NCBI RefSeq assembly: GCF_000236865.1
Contig: NZ_HE611015.1
Coordinates: 213,983 to 277,982 of the forward strand
DNA from: Senegalimassilia anaerobia JC110
GTDB lineage: Bacteria; Actinomycetota; Coriobacteriia; Coriobacteriales; Eggerthellaceae
Length of the DNA stretch: 64,000 nucleotides
Direction of reading: 5' to 3'
The notes under the pieces were generated by a model. It searched no databases and had not been told where the DNA came from. It worked only from the letters and a program-made list of their open reading frames with translations. Positions 17,133-26,332 of the stretch are shown piece after piece (the stretch's first letter is position 1; each line of letters starts with the position of its first letter). The translations under genes and the position numbers were made by a program.

Positions 17133-17722
17133 TATTCGGCCCCCTTTCGGGCAAATTCATAACCGGCATCGAATGCGCGAAGGTTTGCTTCGACGGTTTT
17201 GGGAGGAACGCGCTTTGAGATGACTTCCTTCCATACCTCTTCGGAGAAATCCAGGCGCGTGGCCAACGCCCCGAGCAGCACCACGTTCACCGATTTCGAG
17301 GTTGCCACCTGTTCGGCGATGGGGCCCGCAGGGATAAGCGAAGCACCCGCAGCCTGCAGCTTCTCGCGAGCGTTTTCAGGCATGCCGGCCTTACCGGTGA
17401 GCACGGGCAGCGGTTTGATGTCCTCGTCGGCCACCAGCAGATAGCCGCCTTCGCGAACGAAGGGCAGATTGCGCAGCGCCTCGGTGGTTTCAAAGGACAC
17501 CACACAGTCGACGCACCCGTGGTCGGCGACCATGGTTGCGACCGGCTCGGTACCGAAACGGACGACCGTGGTAACGGCGCCGCCGCGCTGGGACATGCCG
17601 TGGATCTCAGAAACCTTCACGTCGTAATTGCTGGCAAGGGCCGTGCGAGCAAGCAGGTCCGCGGCAAGGATGGTGCCCTGCCCGCCGACGCCGCACAGCA
17701 AAACGGTAGTTGCGTTGGACAT
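17132..17722 (-). CDS. iorB: Indolepyruvate:ferredoxin oxidoreductase, beta subunit
   Basis: 196 residues of the 2-oxoacid oxidoreductase gamma-type fold: LLCGVGGQGTILAADLLARTAL at the start, SEIHGMSQRGGAVTTVVRFG following. With IorA it oxidatively decarboxylates aryl pyruvates (from Trp, Tyr, Phe transamination) to arylacetyl-CoA, reducing ferredoxin. Lies 3 bases after iorA. Confidence 0.95.
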   Translation of the reverse strand: MSNATTVLLCGVGGQGTILAADLLARTALASNYDVKVSEIHGMSQRGGAVTTVVRFGTEPVATMVADHGCVDCVVSFETTEALRNLPFVREGGYLLVADEDIKPLPVLTGKAGMPENAREKLQAAGASLIPAGPIAEQVATSKSVNVVLLGALATRLDFSEEVWKEVISKRVPPKTVEANLRAFDAGYEFARKGAE

Positions 17723-17725
17723 GAG

Positions 17726-19465
17726 CTATTCCCCTTCCTTGGCCGTGGATACGATGCTCTTGAACGCGCAATACTGCTCGCATTGGCCACAGCCGATGCA
17801 CATGCCGCCGTCGATGACCGCATGCCCGTCCTCGGTCTTGGCGATAGCCGGGCAGCCCAGCGTGGTGCACACGCCGCACGCAGTGCACGTATCCGCAACG
17901 GCATACGCAGGCTTGCGGATACGGTCGATGAGCACGCAGGGGCTGCGGAACACGATAACGGACAGCTCATCGGAGCGCGTGGCCTCGCGCAGGGCAAGAC
18001 GGACGGCCTTCATATCGTTGGGGTCGACGGTGCGCACATCGGGCACGCCGATGGCATGGAGCACGCCTTCCAAGTCAAGCTCGCGCGACGGACGATGCTG
18101 CAGCGTTTCGCCATTGAAGGGATTGCCCTGTCGGCCCGTCATAGCGGTGGTACGGTTGTCGAGCACGCAGACGGTCCCAGCACCCTTGTTGTACACAGTG
18201 CTGATGAGCGCCGAGAGACCGGAGTGGGCGAAGGTGGAGTCGCCGATGACGGCCACTACGGGGCGATGCTCGGTGCCTGCCCAAGCAAGCTCGAAGCCAT
18301 GGGACATGGAAACGGAGGCGCCCATGTCGATGCACGTGTCCATGGCGGAAAGCGGTGGCAACGCGCCCAGCGTGTAGCATCCGATATCGCCCGTGACGAC
18401 GGCTTTGATGCGCGAAAGCTCCTTGAACACCAGACGATGCGGGCAACCGGCGCACAACGCGGGCGGGCGGCCCGGAACGTCGGCAGGCGCCTGCGCGTGT
18501 GCGGGAGCCTCTTGTCCGAACGCCGCACGGATAAGGCCGGGGCTCAATTCGCCGTCGCGCGGCAAGCCGCACGGGAAATCGGCGACGCGAACGCCCAGCG
18601 CACGCACCGCGTCGGTCAAGTAGGTCGAACCTTCCTCTACGACGTACAGCGCATCCACGCCTGCCTCGAACTCGCGCAGCGCCTGCGCGGGCAAGGGATA
18701 CGTGACGCCGAGCTTGAACACCGATGCATCCGGGAGAGCCTCCACCACATGCTGGTAGGCAGCACCGGCGCACACCACGCCAACAGCAGCGCCCTTGCGC
18801 TCGATGCGGTTGAACTCACAGGTTTCAACCCATTCGGAAAGCTGATCAATGCGCTCAAGCTGCACCTTGCGGCGCGGCTTGGCGAACGCAGGCATCATGA
18901 CCCATTTAGCAGGGTTGCTCTCATAGGGCTTAAGCTCGTGCTCGGTACGCGGACCGCGCTCGACCGGGGTCTTCGTGTGGGACACGCGCACGGAGGAGCG
19001 GATGAAAAACGGCACGTCGAAGCGCTCGGAAAGATCGAAGGCATTGCGAGTGAATGCCAAGGCCTCAGCGGAATCGGCGGGATCCATCATGGGGATATGA
19101 GCCGCCGCTGCATAGTAATGGGAGTCCTGCTCGTTTTGGGAGGAATACATGCCGGGATCGTCGGCCGCAAGCACTACATACCCCCCGCCGACGCCGGTAT
19201 AAGCGGCAGTGAACAGCGGGTCCGCCGCAACGTTGACGCCGACGTGCTTCATGGTGGACAGCACGCGTGCGCCGGCCGCGCTTGCGCCGACGCCCACTTC
19301 CACGGCGACCTTCTCATTGACGCACCATTCCGCGTACACGCCGTCCATCTTCGCAAAGGTCTCAAGCGTTTCGGTGGAAGGCGTGCCCGGATAAGCCACG
19401 CCGATACGGCAACCGGCTTCCCATGCGCCTTGGGCTATCGCCTCGTTTCCTGATAACAGTTCCAT
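17726..19465 (-). CDS. iorA: Indolepyruvate:ferredoxin oxidoreductase, alpha subunit
   Basis: 579 residues. The N-terminal pyrimidine-binding domain begins ELLSGNEAIAQGAWEAG with AYPGTPSTE; the TPP-binding domain shows CAGCPHR, GDIGCYTLG and GDSTFAHSG. Two 4Fe-4S motifs close the protein (CTACGVCTTLGCP and CIGCGQCEQYC). This is the full catalytic subunit, oxygen-sensitive and typical of anaerobes that ferment aromatic amino acids. Operon order is FHA gene, iorA, iorB, ACT, paaK, gluQ. Confidence 0.96.
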   Translation of the reverse strand: MELLSGNEAIAQGAWEAGCRIGVAYPGTPSTETLETFAKMDGVYAEWCVNEKVAVEVGVGASAAGARVLSTMKHVGVNVAADPLFTAAYTGVGGGYVVLAADDPGMYSSQNEQDSHYYAAAAHIPMMDPADSAEALAFTRNAFDLSERFDVPFFIRSSVRVSHTKTPVERGPRTEHELKPYESNPAKWVMMPAFAKPRRKVQLERIDQLSEWVETCEFNRIERKGAAVGVVCAGAAYQHVVEALPDASVFKLGVTYPLPAQALREFEAGVDALYVVEEGSTYLTDAVRALGVRVADFPCGLPRDGELSPGLIRAAFGQEAPAHAQAPADVPGRPPALCAGCPHRLVFKELSRIKAVVTGDIGCYTLGALPPLSAMDTCIDMGASVSMSHGFELAWAGTEHRPVVAVIGDSTFAHSGLSALISTVYNKGAGTVCVLDNRTTAMTGRQGNPFNGETLQHRPSRELDLEGVLHAIGVPDVRTVDPNDMKAVRLALREATRSDELSVIVFRSPCVLIDRIRKPAYAVADTCTACGVCTTLGCPAIAKTEDGHAVIDGGMCIGCGQCEQYCAFKSIVSTAKEGE

Positions 19466-19526
19466 GTCGCTCCCGTCTGTGAAAACGCGCGGACGCGTTT
19501 ATCCGAAACCGCGGACTCCCGCGGCG

Positions 19527-19967
19527 TTACTCTTCTTTGTACACCAGGCAAAACGCGCCGATTTGCACGACGTCGCCGTCAGCCAGCAGATACGTATCGA
19601 TGCTGTTGTTGTTCACCCACACCCCGTTAAACGATGCCTCATCGGAAATCTCGTAGCCCGAATCCACCGGCTCGACGGAGGCATGCGTGCGGGAGACGGT
19701 CATATCGTTGAGAAAGATATCGCACTGCGGGCTGCGTCCTATGCTGAGCTTTTGATCCCCCAGCTTGAACGACACGCCGGTTTGAGGTCCGCGCACCACG
19801 TGAAGCACGGCCGTGGGTTTGGTCTTCGCGGCGGCGACCAGCTGGTCTTCACCGAACTGCAGCGGCGCGAAACGCTGCGTGGAACCCTGCAGCTTGAAGC
19901 CGCAGTGCGGGCAGGCCGAATCCTCGGGACCTACCGGGTTGTTGCATACCGGGCATACATTGGCCAT
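19527..19967 (-). CDS. Zinc-ribbon FHA-domain protein
   Basis: 146 residues. An N-terminal zinc ribbon (CPVCNNPVGPEDSACPHCG, residues 5-23) is followed by a linker and a forkhead-associated domain (LSIGRSPQCDIFLND then VSRTHASVEP and NGVWVNN), which binds phosphothreonine. It would act with a Ser/Thr kinase encoded elsewhere. It lies just downstream of the DD-carboxypeptidase gene (22 bases), hinting at cell-envelope signalling. Confidence 0.9.
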   Translation of the reverse strand: MANVCPVCNNPVGPEDSACPHCGFKLQGSTQRFAPLQFGEDQLVAAAKTKPTAVLHVVRGPQTGVSFKLGDQKLSIGRSPQCDIFLNDMTVSRTHASVEPVDSGYEISDEASFNGVWVNNNSIDTYLLADGDVVQIGAFCLVYKEE

Positions 19968-19989
19968 GATAGCTCCTTCCTACATGCCG

Positions 19990-21408
19990 CTATTGCGTCG
20001 ACACGGTTTTGTCCACGATGAGCGGCGTGGTGTTCAAAAGCTGCGAGGTTGCCGTTTTGTCCTCGCCAGAGAAACCGCGCATGAACCTGTCAAAGGCGAT
20101 GCCGATGCTCTCGAAGAAGTTCGGCGCGGGAACATCCTTGCAAGCCACCAGGTCTTGCGTTGCGATGACCTGGTTGCGCTGCTTGAACGTGACGGTTCCA
20201 ACGACCTGACCAGCCTTCACCGAACCGTGCAGCTCGTTGAACTCCACGGTCTGGCTGACGTTGCCGTTCAAGTCGAAGACCTCCACGGCGCATTGCGGAT
20301 CGGAGAACGTTGCGGGCACCGTACGGTCTATCCAGTCATCATGCGCCACTTGAGCCACCAAGGGCACGGAGGCGCCGTTCATCTGCGTATTCTGGTCGCA
20401 ATTGGCAAGCTGATAGGACTTACGGTGTTCAAATACCCACTCAACCAGCTCGTCCGCATCGAAAAAGCGCTGGCTTTCCGACGTCGACCCCAATACGATG
20501 GCGTACAGCTCCTGCCCGTCTTTGTTAACGGCGCCCGCGAACGAAGCGCCGGCCTTCTCGGTGTAGCCAGTTTTAACACCAATGGCATCATCGTTGATAT
20601 CGAAGAAACCGTCGGTGGTTTCAAGGAACACATCGGCAGAGGACCCGCCTCGCTTCACCGTGATAGTGGTCGACCCGCCGCCGACAACCGAACGGAACGT
20701 CTGGTTGGTCATGGCATAGGCAACCACTTTCGCCTGGTCGGCAGCAGTGGAATGCAGGTTACCGTCGTATTGGTCGAAGTCGAGGCCATGCGGGTTCTCG
20801 TAAACCGTGTTCGTGCAACCGAGCTTTTGCGCAGTGGCGTTCATCTGCGCAACGAACGCCTTCACATCGGAATCGCCCGAGGCGGTGCCGCTCGACCGCA
20901 GAGCCGCGCCCACCGATTCGGCGATGGCGATGGCGGCATCGTTTCCCGACGGCACCAACAGCGCGTACAATGCCGTTTTCAGCGTCATGGTGTCGCCTTC
21001 CTGCAAGCCGGCGGAGGACTCGCCCACCGCAGCAGCATCAGCCGAAACGGTGATAGTGGAATCCAAGGACGTCAGGCCGGAGGCAACGGCGTCGAGCGCC
21101 ACCACGCCCGTCATGATCTTCGTGACCGAGGCGATGCATGCGGCATCGTCGGCGTTACGCTCGAAATACACGGTGCCGTTTGTATCCACCACGATCGCGC
21201 GTTCGGCGTCGATGTTCGGGCACTGCGCGACGGCCAAGCCGCGAGCATCAACCGTTTCGCCCATGACGATGTCCGCTTTGCGCACATCGGCGTACGCATT
21301 GCCGACACCGCCGGCGACGGGGGTGAGGGCCAGCACGAATACAAGCACGCACGCTATGGCGCGTGCGTGCTTGTTCAGCCCACTATGCAACGTGAAGCTA
21401 GTCGACAA
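19990..21408 (-). CDS. D-alanyl-D-alanine carboxypeptidase (PBP5/DacF type)
   Basis: 472 residues. Signal peptide with hydrophobic core ending NAYA (about residue 40), then peptidase S11 motifs: SxxK at 94-97 (ASVTKI), SxN (PSGNDAA) and KTG (VKTGYTEKAG), followed by the C-terminal PBP5-like beta domain. It trims the terminal D-Ala of peptidoglycan stems. The start is set by GGAGG at 21418-21422: it touches ATG 21417 but stands nine bases before TTG 21408, so TTG is preferred. The start overlaps none or only the very end of the upstream ACT gene. No C-terminal anchor helix is obvious. Confidence 0.88.
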   Translation of the reverse strand: MSTSFTLHSGLNKHARAIACVLVFVLALTPVAGGVGNAYADVRKADIVMGETVDARGLAVAQCPNIDAERAIVVDTNGTVYFERNADDAACIASVTKIMTGVVALDAVASGLTSLDSTITVSADAAAVGESSAGLQEGDTMTLKTALYALLVPSGNDAAIAIAESVGAALRSSGTASGDSDVKAFVAQMNATAQKLGCTNTVYENPHGLDFDQYDGNLHSTAADQAKVVAYAMTNQTFRSVVGGGSTTITVKRGGSSADVFLETTDGFFDINDDAIGVKTGYTEKAGASFAGAVNKDGQELYAIVLGSTSESQRFFDADELVEWVFEHRKSYQLANCDQNTQMNGASVPLVAQVAHDDWIDRTVPATFSDPQCAVEVFDLNGNVSQTVEFNELHGSVKAGQVVGTVTFKQRNQVIATQDLVACKDVPAPNFFESIGIAFDRFMRGFSGEDKTATSQLLNTTPLIVDKTVSTQ

Positions 21409-21826
21409 TGTACACATCCTCCGCGGAAACGGGCGCGAAGCCGGCATCGGCGAGCTTGCGCTCGATTTCCTCGTCTCCAGATACCTTCAATACGTCGATG
21501 GCGTGCCCGCCCTCGACCGACATGCAGTAACCGTATTCCACGTTGACGCCGCACTCGTCCAAGAACTCGAGCAGCGAGGCCAACCCCCCCGGCACATCCG
21601 GGACGCGAACGGCCATGACCGGCGTGACGGCGGCTCGCCAACCGGCAAGCGTCAACTTCTCGGCGGCTTTAATCGGCGTATCACACAGCATACGGGCCAC
21701 ACCGAAATCCTCGGTATCGGCCAGATACAGCGCGTGCATGTTGACGCCGGCATCCGCGACTGCACGGGTAGCTGCGGCCAGACGGCCCTTTTCGTTCTCC
21801 AAAAAAACGGTGAGCTGGGAAATCAT
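21398..21826 (-). CDS. Double ACT-domain protein (copy 2)
   Basis: 142 residues of two ACT folds (ISQLTVFLENEKGRLAAATRAV and VMAVRVPDVPGGLASLLEFLDECGVNVEY). Same plan as the copy at 16701. It sits 5 bases downstream of paaK copy 2 and should be co-transcribed, a partner arrangement repeated twice in this window. Larger in-frame upstream extension runs inside paaK and is not used; ATG 21826 has AAAGGAGT before it. Confidence 0.88.
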   Translation of the reverse strand: MISQLTVFLENEKGRLAAATRAVADAGVNMHALYLADTEDFGVARMLCDTPIKAAEKLTLAGWRAAVTPVMAVRVPDVPGGLASLLEFLDECGVNVEYGYCMSVEGGHAIDVLKVSGDEEIERKLADAGFAPVSAEDVYIVD

Positions 21827-21831
21827 AGCCT

Positions 21832-23133
21832 TTACTCCTTTCGCAGGTCGATGATGCGCTTTGCCTTGCCCTCGCTGCGCTCGATGGACTTGGGCTCGAC
21901 GAGCTTGATGTCCACGGCGATTTGCAGGTTGCCCTTGAGCTCGGCGGCCAGACGCTTCTTGAGCATTTCGAGCTTGCGGATCTCGTCGAACGGGAACTCG
22001 GGCACGGTCTCGACGCGCAGCTCGACGTGGTCGAGCGGGCCTCGCGTGGTGAGGATGATCTGGTACTGCGTAGCGATCTCGGGGAAGCCGGTGAGCACCT
22101 GCTCGATCTGGGACGGGAACACGTTCACGCCGCGCAGGATGAGCATGTCGTCGGAACGGCCGATGATGCGGTCGATCTTGCGATGCGTACGGCCGCAGGC
22201 GCAGGGCTCGGAGATGATGCGGGTGATGTCGCGGGTACGGTAGCGCACGAGCGGGCAGCACTCGCGCGTGAGCGTGGTGAACACCAGTTCGCCGTATTCG
22301 CCATCAGGCACCGGCTGCAGGGTGTCGGGGTCGATGATCTCGGCGAAGAAGTGGTCCTCGGCCAGGTGCAGGCCGCTCATCTCCTTGCACTCGAAGGCCA
22401 CGCCCGGGCCCATGACCTCGGACAGGCCGTACACGTCGCAGTACTGCACGCCCAGCTTCTCGGCGATCTCGTCGCGCATGCCCTGGCTGCAGGGCTCGGC
22501 GCCGAAGATGCCGGCACGAACCTTCAAATCGGTTGCAGGGTTGATGCCCATCTCGATGGCGGTATCGGCGATATGCAGGGCGTAGGACGGCGTGCACGCC
22601 AGCACATCGACCTGCATATCCTTGAGCATCTGGATTTGACGCTTGGTGTTGCCCGAGGAAATGGGAACGACCGCGCAGCCGGCTGTCTCGCCGCCTCTAT
22701 GGGCGCCCAGGCCGCCGGTGAACAGGCCGTAGCCGTAGGCGATCTGCATGGTGGCGTTTTCGTCGCAATCGCAGATAGCAAGGCCGCGCGCAAAGCACTC
22801 GCCCCAATGCTTCAGATCGTTTTCCGTGCACCCGACGACCGTGGCCTGACCAGTGGTGCCGGAAGAGGCATGCAAGCGCACGACCTTGGATCGCGGCACG
22901 GCGAACAGGCCGTCAGGATAGTTGTCGCGCATGTCCTGCTTGAGGATGAACGGGAACTTCGTAATGTCCTCGAGCGTTTTCAGATCGCCAGGTTCGACGC
23001 CGGCGTCCTTGAAGCTCTTTTGATAGAAAGGGACGTTGTCATACGCGTACTGCACGCACCACTTCATGCGCTCGAGCTGCAAATCGCGCAGCTCCTCACG
23101 TGACATCGTTTCGATTTCCGGCTGGAAGTACAC
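21832..23133 (-). CDS. paaK: Phenylacetate-CoA ligase family enzyme (copy 2)
   Basis: 433 residues from GTG 23133. Motifs mirror copy 1: LHASSGTTGQATVVGC, FGAEPCSQGMR, DVYGLSEVMGPGV, YRTRDITRI, and the ending IERSEGKAKRIIDLRKE. The two copies differ widely in sequence, so they are not a recent duplication; different arylacetate preferences (phenyl, hydroxyphenyl, indolyl) are plausible. It heads the minus-strand unit that continues through ACT, dac, FHA, iorAB to gluQ. Confidence 0.92.
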   Translation of the reverse strand: MYFQPEIETMSREELRDLQLERMKWCVQYAYDNVPFYQKSFKDAGVEPGDLKTLEDITKFPFILKQDMRDNYPDGLFAVPRSKVVRLHASSGTTGQATVVGCTENDLKHWGECFARGLAICDCDENATMQIAYGYGLFTGGLGAHRGGETAGCAVVPISSGNTKRQIQMLKDMQVDVLACTPSYALHIADTAIEMGINPATDLKVRAGIFGAEPCSQGMRDEIAEKLGVQYCDVYGLSEVMGPGVAFECKEMSGLHLAEDHFFAEIIDPDTLQPVPDGEYGELVFTTLTRECCPLVRYRTRDITRIISEPCACGRTHRKIDRIIGRSDDMLILRGVNVFPSQIEQVLTGFPEIATQYQIILTTRGPLDHVELRVETVPEFPFDEIRKLEMLKKRLAAELKGNLQIAVDIKLVEPKSIERSEGKAKRIIDLRKE

Positions 23134-23210
23134 CTTTCTCTTACCTTTCTTTGTGCGCGGCGCCTGGCGTGCGGTGGGCGCGTATCGCCGCTTTAATATG
23201 AAGTAACCCG

Positions 23211-25577
23211 CTAGCTTCGATCCGGACCCTTCAAGATAACCTCGTTGATGGGATCGTACACGCTGGCGAACAGGTTTTGGCGCACGATGTTTCCGTTCAC
23301 GTCCTTGACCGTACGCGTCACCTCGATGGTCGAACCGTCGGTGCCGCGCGTTTTCACGTAGCTGGTGCCCGGCGCAAGGGTATCATCCACTTTGGTGGTG
23401 GTCGAATACTTCTTGCCCGCCTCCCATTGACCGGTTTCGGTGGTTACCTGATAGCCGGGATCGACTCCATACAGTGTAGCGGTTACCGACCCGACTTGGG
23501 TGGAAACCTTTACCAAAACATCGCTGGAGGTGTCGTTTCGCCACACAAGGTCAAGTTCGGGGTACGAGACGGCCGCATCGCGTCCGGCCGGATAGCTGGC
23601 GATGTAGAGCGAATGATTGTGGCGCTCGACGATCGGAAGACCGGACTCATAAACCGCATCGAACACCGTAGTGGCAACCTGGCAGATGCCGCCGCCCACT
23701 GAATCGGTGTACTCGCCATCTATGATGGCACCCGCTCCCAGAAACCCCTTCTCCTCGTTGCAATCCCCCGTGGTCCCGTTGTACGACCACGTCTCGCCGG
23801 ATTTGCAGATGGAGTTGTCGAGTATCTGGGAGACCAGCTCGATATTGTGGTTGCGGTTCTCGGTGCCTTGGCCCGTGGTATAGGTGGTGGTGAAGGTGCC
23901 GATGGGACCGACCACACCTTTATCGACGGCCTCTTGGAAGGCGAGACGCTGAGGCATATCTTCGGCATCCACCTCGATCGCGGGAGCCTGCTGTGCCGGG
24001 GTAACGCTATCCCCTTGCCCGAACAACGCAGAAGACAACGCTTCGGCGGCATCCGACACATCGGGGAGCTTGCCTTGCCCATCGGTGGTGACGCTTACCT
24101 GGCCGGACTCATCGGTCTCGAAGCCGACGCCTGAGAGCGAATCGCCCTCAGCCTGACGGATGCCCGATGCCATGGCCGACTTGGATAGCTGTTGGTCGAT
24201 ATAGGGACGCAAACGCCAGCCATCCCCCGCCTGCTCCACGCACGTGGATACCCAGGCGCCGACCTCGGAGGCAGTTGCCTGCCATGTATGACCGCCAAAC
24301 TGGAAACGCGCACCCCCGGCAAGCGCCGAGGTGACGTCCTGAGCCAGCTGAGTAGCGGCTTCGGACGATATGCGCACGGGGGTGTACTCGGTATGCGCGA
24401 CGATACGCCCATCGGAGAAGCCGAGCATGGTGTCACCGAGAAGGCCGGCCAGCGTTTGCCGGTTGACCTCCCAGCCGTCATTGCCCTGCACCACATAGGC
24501 CACGCCGCCGGAAACCTTCACATCGTAGTCCACACGGGCCTGCCCGATGGCCGCATCGATGCCCGAAGCAAAGTCCTCAAGCGCCCCTTCATCGAAGGAA
24601 GGGTCCACTTGGATGCGTTTGCCGAACAAACCCGCGCCCATGCGCGCGAGCACGCCGCCGTCGGAGCGCCCCACGGCAAGCGCCTGCTGGGCAAGCTGGC
24701 CGGAATCCAGCGACGCCCCCAACTCCGCGCCGGTGGTCTGCCACGCCTGCTTCGAAGCCATGGCCTCGTCCACCGCCATCTGCTCGGCAAGCGCCGCATC
24801 CTGCTGGTTTTGAGCCGCAGCGGCCTCGTCGGTTTGCTGAGCCGCCTCGTCGGAAGCGAACACCGTGGCGCTAGCCTGCTGAAGCGGCTGCGCGTAGGCT
24901 TGGTCGAGCGCTTGCTCGATCTCCTGGGCGCTCAGCCCGGACACATCGATATCGCCGACCTTGACGCCGGAGTACGCGCGACCAGCATGGGAAACCCCAT
25001 CGACGGCGCAAACGACGACGAGCGCGATAGCGCACACCGACACGATAAGCGCGGGCCTGCTCTTCCGAACAAGCTTGAACCAAGCGCGAAGCAAGGCGCC
25101 TACCACGCGCCCAATGGCACGTACAAGGGTGGCAAGAACGCCGAACAGCAAGGAAAGCACGCTTCCGGCAGCTGATGCAATGGCGGACCCGCCGCCAGAA
25201 CGCGCTTGCCCGTGGTCGCGAGCACCGGAAGGACGCGAAGAGGTGCGCTGCTGCTTGGTCCACAGATTTGGCTGCACGCCAGAACGTTCGGTCCCCGCAG
25301 AATGCATGCGACGACCGGACCGCTGAGCGGTTCGGGCCGTCGATGACGTTCTATTCCCTTGTCTTAGCGCACAAGGCGAACCCGCACCCGCGCAGGAGCG
25401 GCCGGATGCATGTTGATAAGATCCGCCGGAGGAGGATTGCGCGGCCGCATGTCGAGGAGATCCGTCGCTGCTCCTGGGCCTTCCGGAGTTTACGCGAGCG
25501 TAATCACCTGTACGCGTTTGCGAGCCAGGACGCGAAGCACCCCCTCGCGAAGACCTGCTATGCTGCGGAGCACTCAC
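23211..25577 (-). CDS. VanW-family cell-surface protein
   Basis: 788 residues from GTG 25577, which overlaps the pgsA stop (GTGA). Residues 1-130 are a Ser/Arg/Gly-rich basic tail, followed by a hydrophobic region (about 130-160) and a transmembrane helix (about 177-196, LIVSVCAIALVVVCAVDG). Outside the membrane come two peptidoglycan-binding-like repeats with Gln/Ala-rich insert, then the VanW domain (about 560-720; SYNGTTGDCNEEKGFLGAG, GGGICQVATTVFDAVYESGL, ERHNHSLYI) and a G5-like ending. Related YoaR/VanW proteins are linked to the envelope, function not established. The very long cytoplasmic tail is unusual. Confidence 0.88.
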   Translation of the reverse strand: MSAPQHSRSSRGGASRPGSQTRTGDYARVNSGRPRSSDGSPRHAAAQSSSGGSYQHASGRSCAGAGSPCALRQGNRTSSTARTAQRSGRRMHSAGTERSGVQPNLWTKQQRTSSRPSGARDHGQARSGGGSAIASAAGSVLSLLFGVLATLVRAIGRVVGALLRAWFKLVRKSRPALIVSVCAIALVVVCAVDGVSHAGRAYSGVKVGDIDVSGLSAQEIEQALDQAYAQPLQQASATVFASDEAAQQTDEAAAAQNQQDAALAEQMAVDEAMASKQAWQTTGAELGASLDSGQLAQQALAVGRSDGGVLARMGAGLFGKRIQVDPSFDEGALEDFASGIDAAIGQARVDYDVKVSGGVAYVVQGNDGWEVNRQTLAGLLGDTMLGFSDGRIVAHTEYTPVRISSEAATQLAQDVTSALAGGARFQFGGHTWQATASEVGAWVSTCVEQAGDGWRLRPYIDQQLSKSAMASGIRQAEGDSLSGVGFETDESGQVSVTTDGQGKLPDVSDAAEALSSALFGQGDSVTPAQQAPAIEVDAEDMPQRLAFQEAVDKGVVGPIGTFTTTYTTGQGTENRNHNIELVSQILDNSICKSGETWSYNGTTGDCNEEKGFLGAGAIIDGEYTDSVGGGICQVATTVFDAVYESGLPIVERHNHSLYIASYPAGRDAAVSYPELDLVWRNDTSSDVLVKVSTQVGSVTATLYGVDPGYQVTTETGQWEAGKKYSTTTKVDDTLAPGTSYVKTRGTDGSTIEVTRTVKDVNGNIVRQNLFASVYDPINEVILKGPDRS

Positions 25578-26218
25578 CTTACTCGCCCCTTCGCTTCAAG
25601 CCGACGAGCCTTCTGCATCTTGCGGTACCCGGCCAACACATAGTACAGCGTGGTGAACAGGCCAAGCAGCAAGCCGGCGTACACGAACCAAATGCCCCAA
25701 GAGCATGCCTCGGAACCGAAGCCCGGCAACCAGGATGCTTCAAACCAACCAAGCCCACCGATGAGGGGCATGTTCAGCAACAAGCCCGCGAACCCGACGA
25801 ACAAAAACGTGGTGGCCACCTTGCCGGGATAGATGACGGCGACGCGCTCGTGATAGCGCTTCAGCAGATACGCTCCCCCGACAAGGAGCATCAGATCGCG
25901 CCCCAAAACGACGACGACGATCCAGATAGGCAAACGGCCCACGAGCATAAGGCCGATGACGCCGCAGCTCATGAGGATCCTGTCCACCGCAGGGTCGAGC
26001 AGCTGCCCGAGCTTCGACACGCAGTTCGTGCGCCGCGCAAGCTGGCCGTCGATCCAATCGGTGCCTGCCGCCAGCGCGAACATGAACGTGGCGAGCAGAT
26101 CGTAGCCGTTGAGCAACAGCACCATGTACACCGGCACCATGCACAACCTGATGAAGGATATAACGTTGGGAATGGTGAAGATGCGGTTAGTGACTGCTTC
26201 GGTTTTCTGAGATGACAT
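25574..26218 (-). CDS. pgsA: CDP-diacylglycerol-glycerol-3-phosphate 3-phosphatidyltransferase
   Basis: 214 residues from ATG 26218 (preceded by GGGGTAGGGA). The CDP-alcohol phosphatidyltransferase signature is complete: Asp54, Asp57-Gly58, Ala61-Arg62, Gly71, Asp75, Asp79. Several membrane helices follow. It makes phosphatidylglycerol phosphate; other CDP-alcohol transferases (cardiolipin or inositol) share the motif, so the exact product is inferred from similarity of the N-terminal NRIFTIPNVISFIRL. Coupled to the VanW gene by a four-base overlap. Confidence 0.88.
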   Translation of the reverse strand: MSSQKTEAVTNRIFTIPNVISFIRLCMVPVYMVLLLNGYDLLATFMFALAAGTDWIDGQLARRTNCVSKLGQLLDPAVDRILMSCGVIGLMLVGRLPIWIVVVVLGRDLMLLVGGAYLLKRYHERVAVIYPGKVATTFLFVGFAGLLLNMPLIGGLGWFEASWLPGFGSEACSWGIWFVYAGLLLGLFTTLYYVLAGYRKMQKARRLEAKGRVR

Positions 26219-26332
26219 GTGTTCCCTACCCCGTGGCCTGCAACGCAAGACGGGGCGCCGAAAGCGCCCCGCGCAAGTTTCGAATGCGATTATACTAACC
26301 TACCGCGCATCGAAAGGTTACGGTTGGGCTAC

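Noticed and set aside
17519-19453. A 644-codon plus-strand open frame
   Set aside because: It is the antisense shadow of iorA, full of His/Arg/Gly from GC-rich antisense codons, with no domain pattern; iorA on the other strand has all family motifs.
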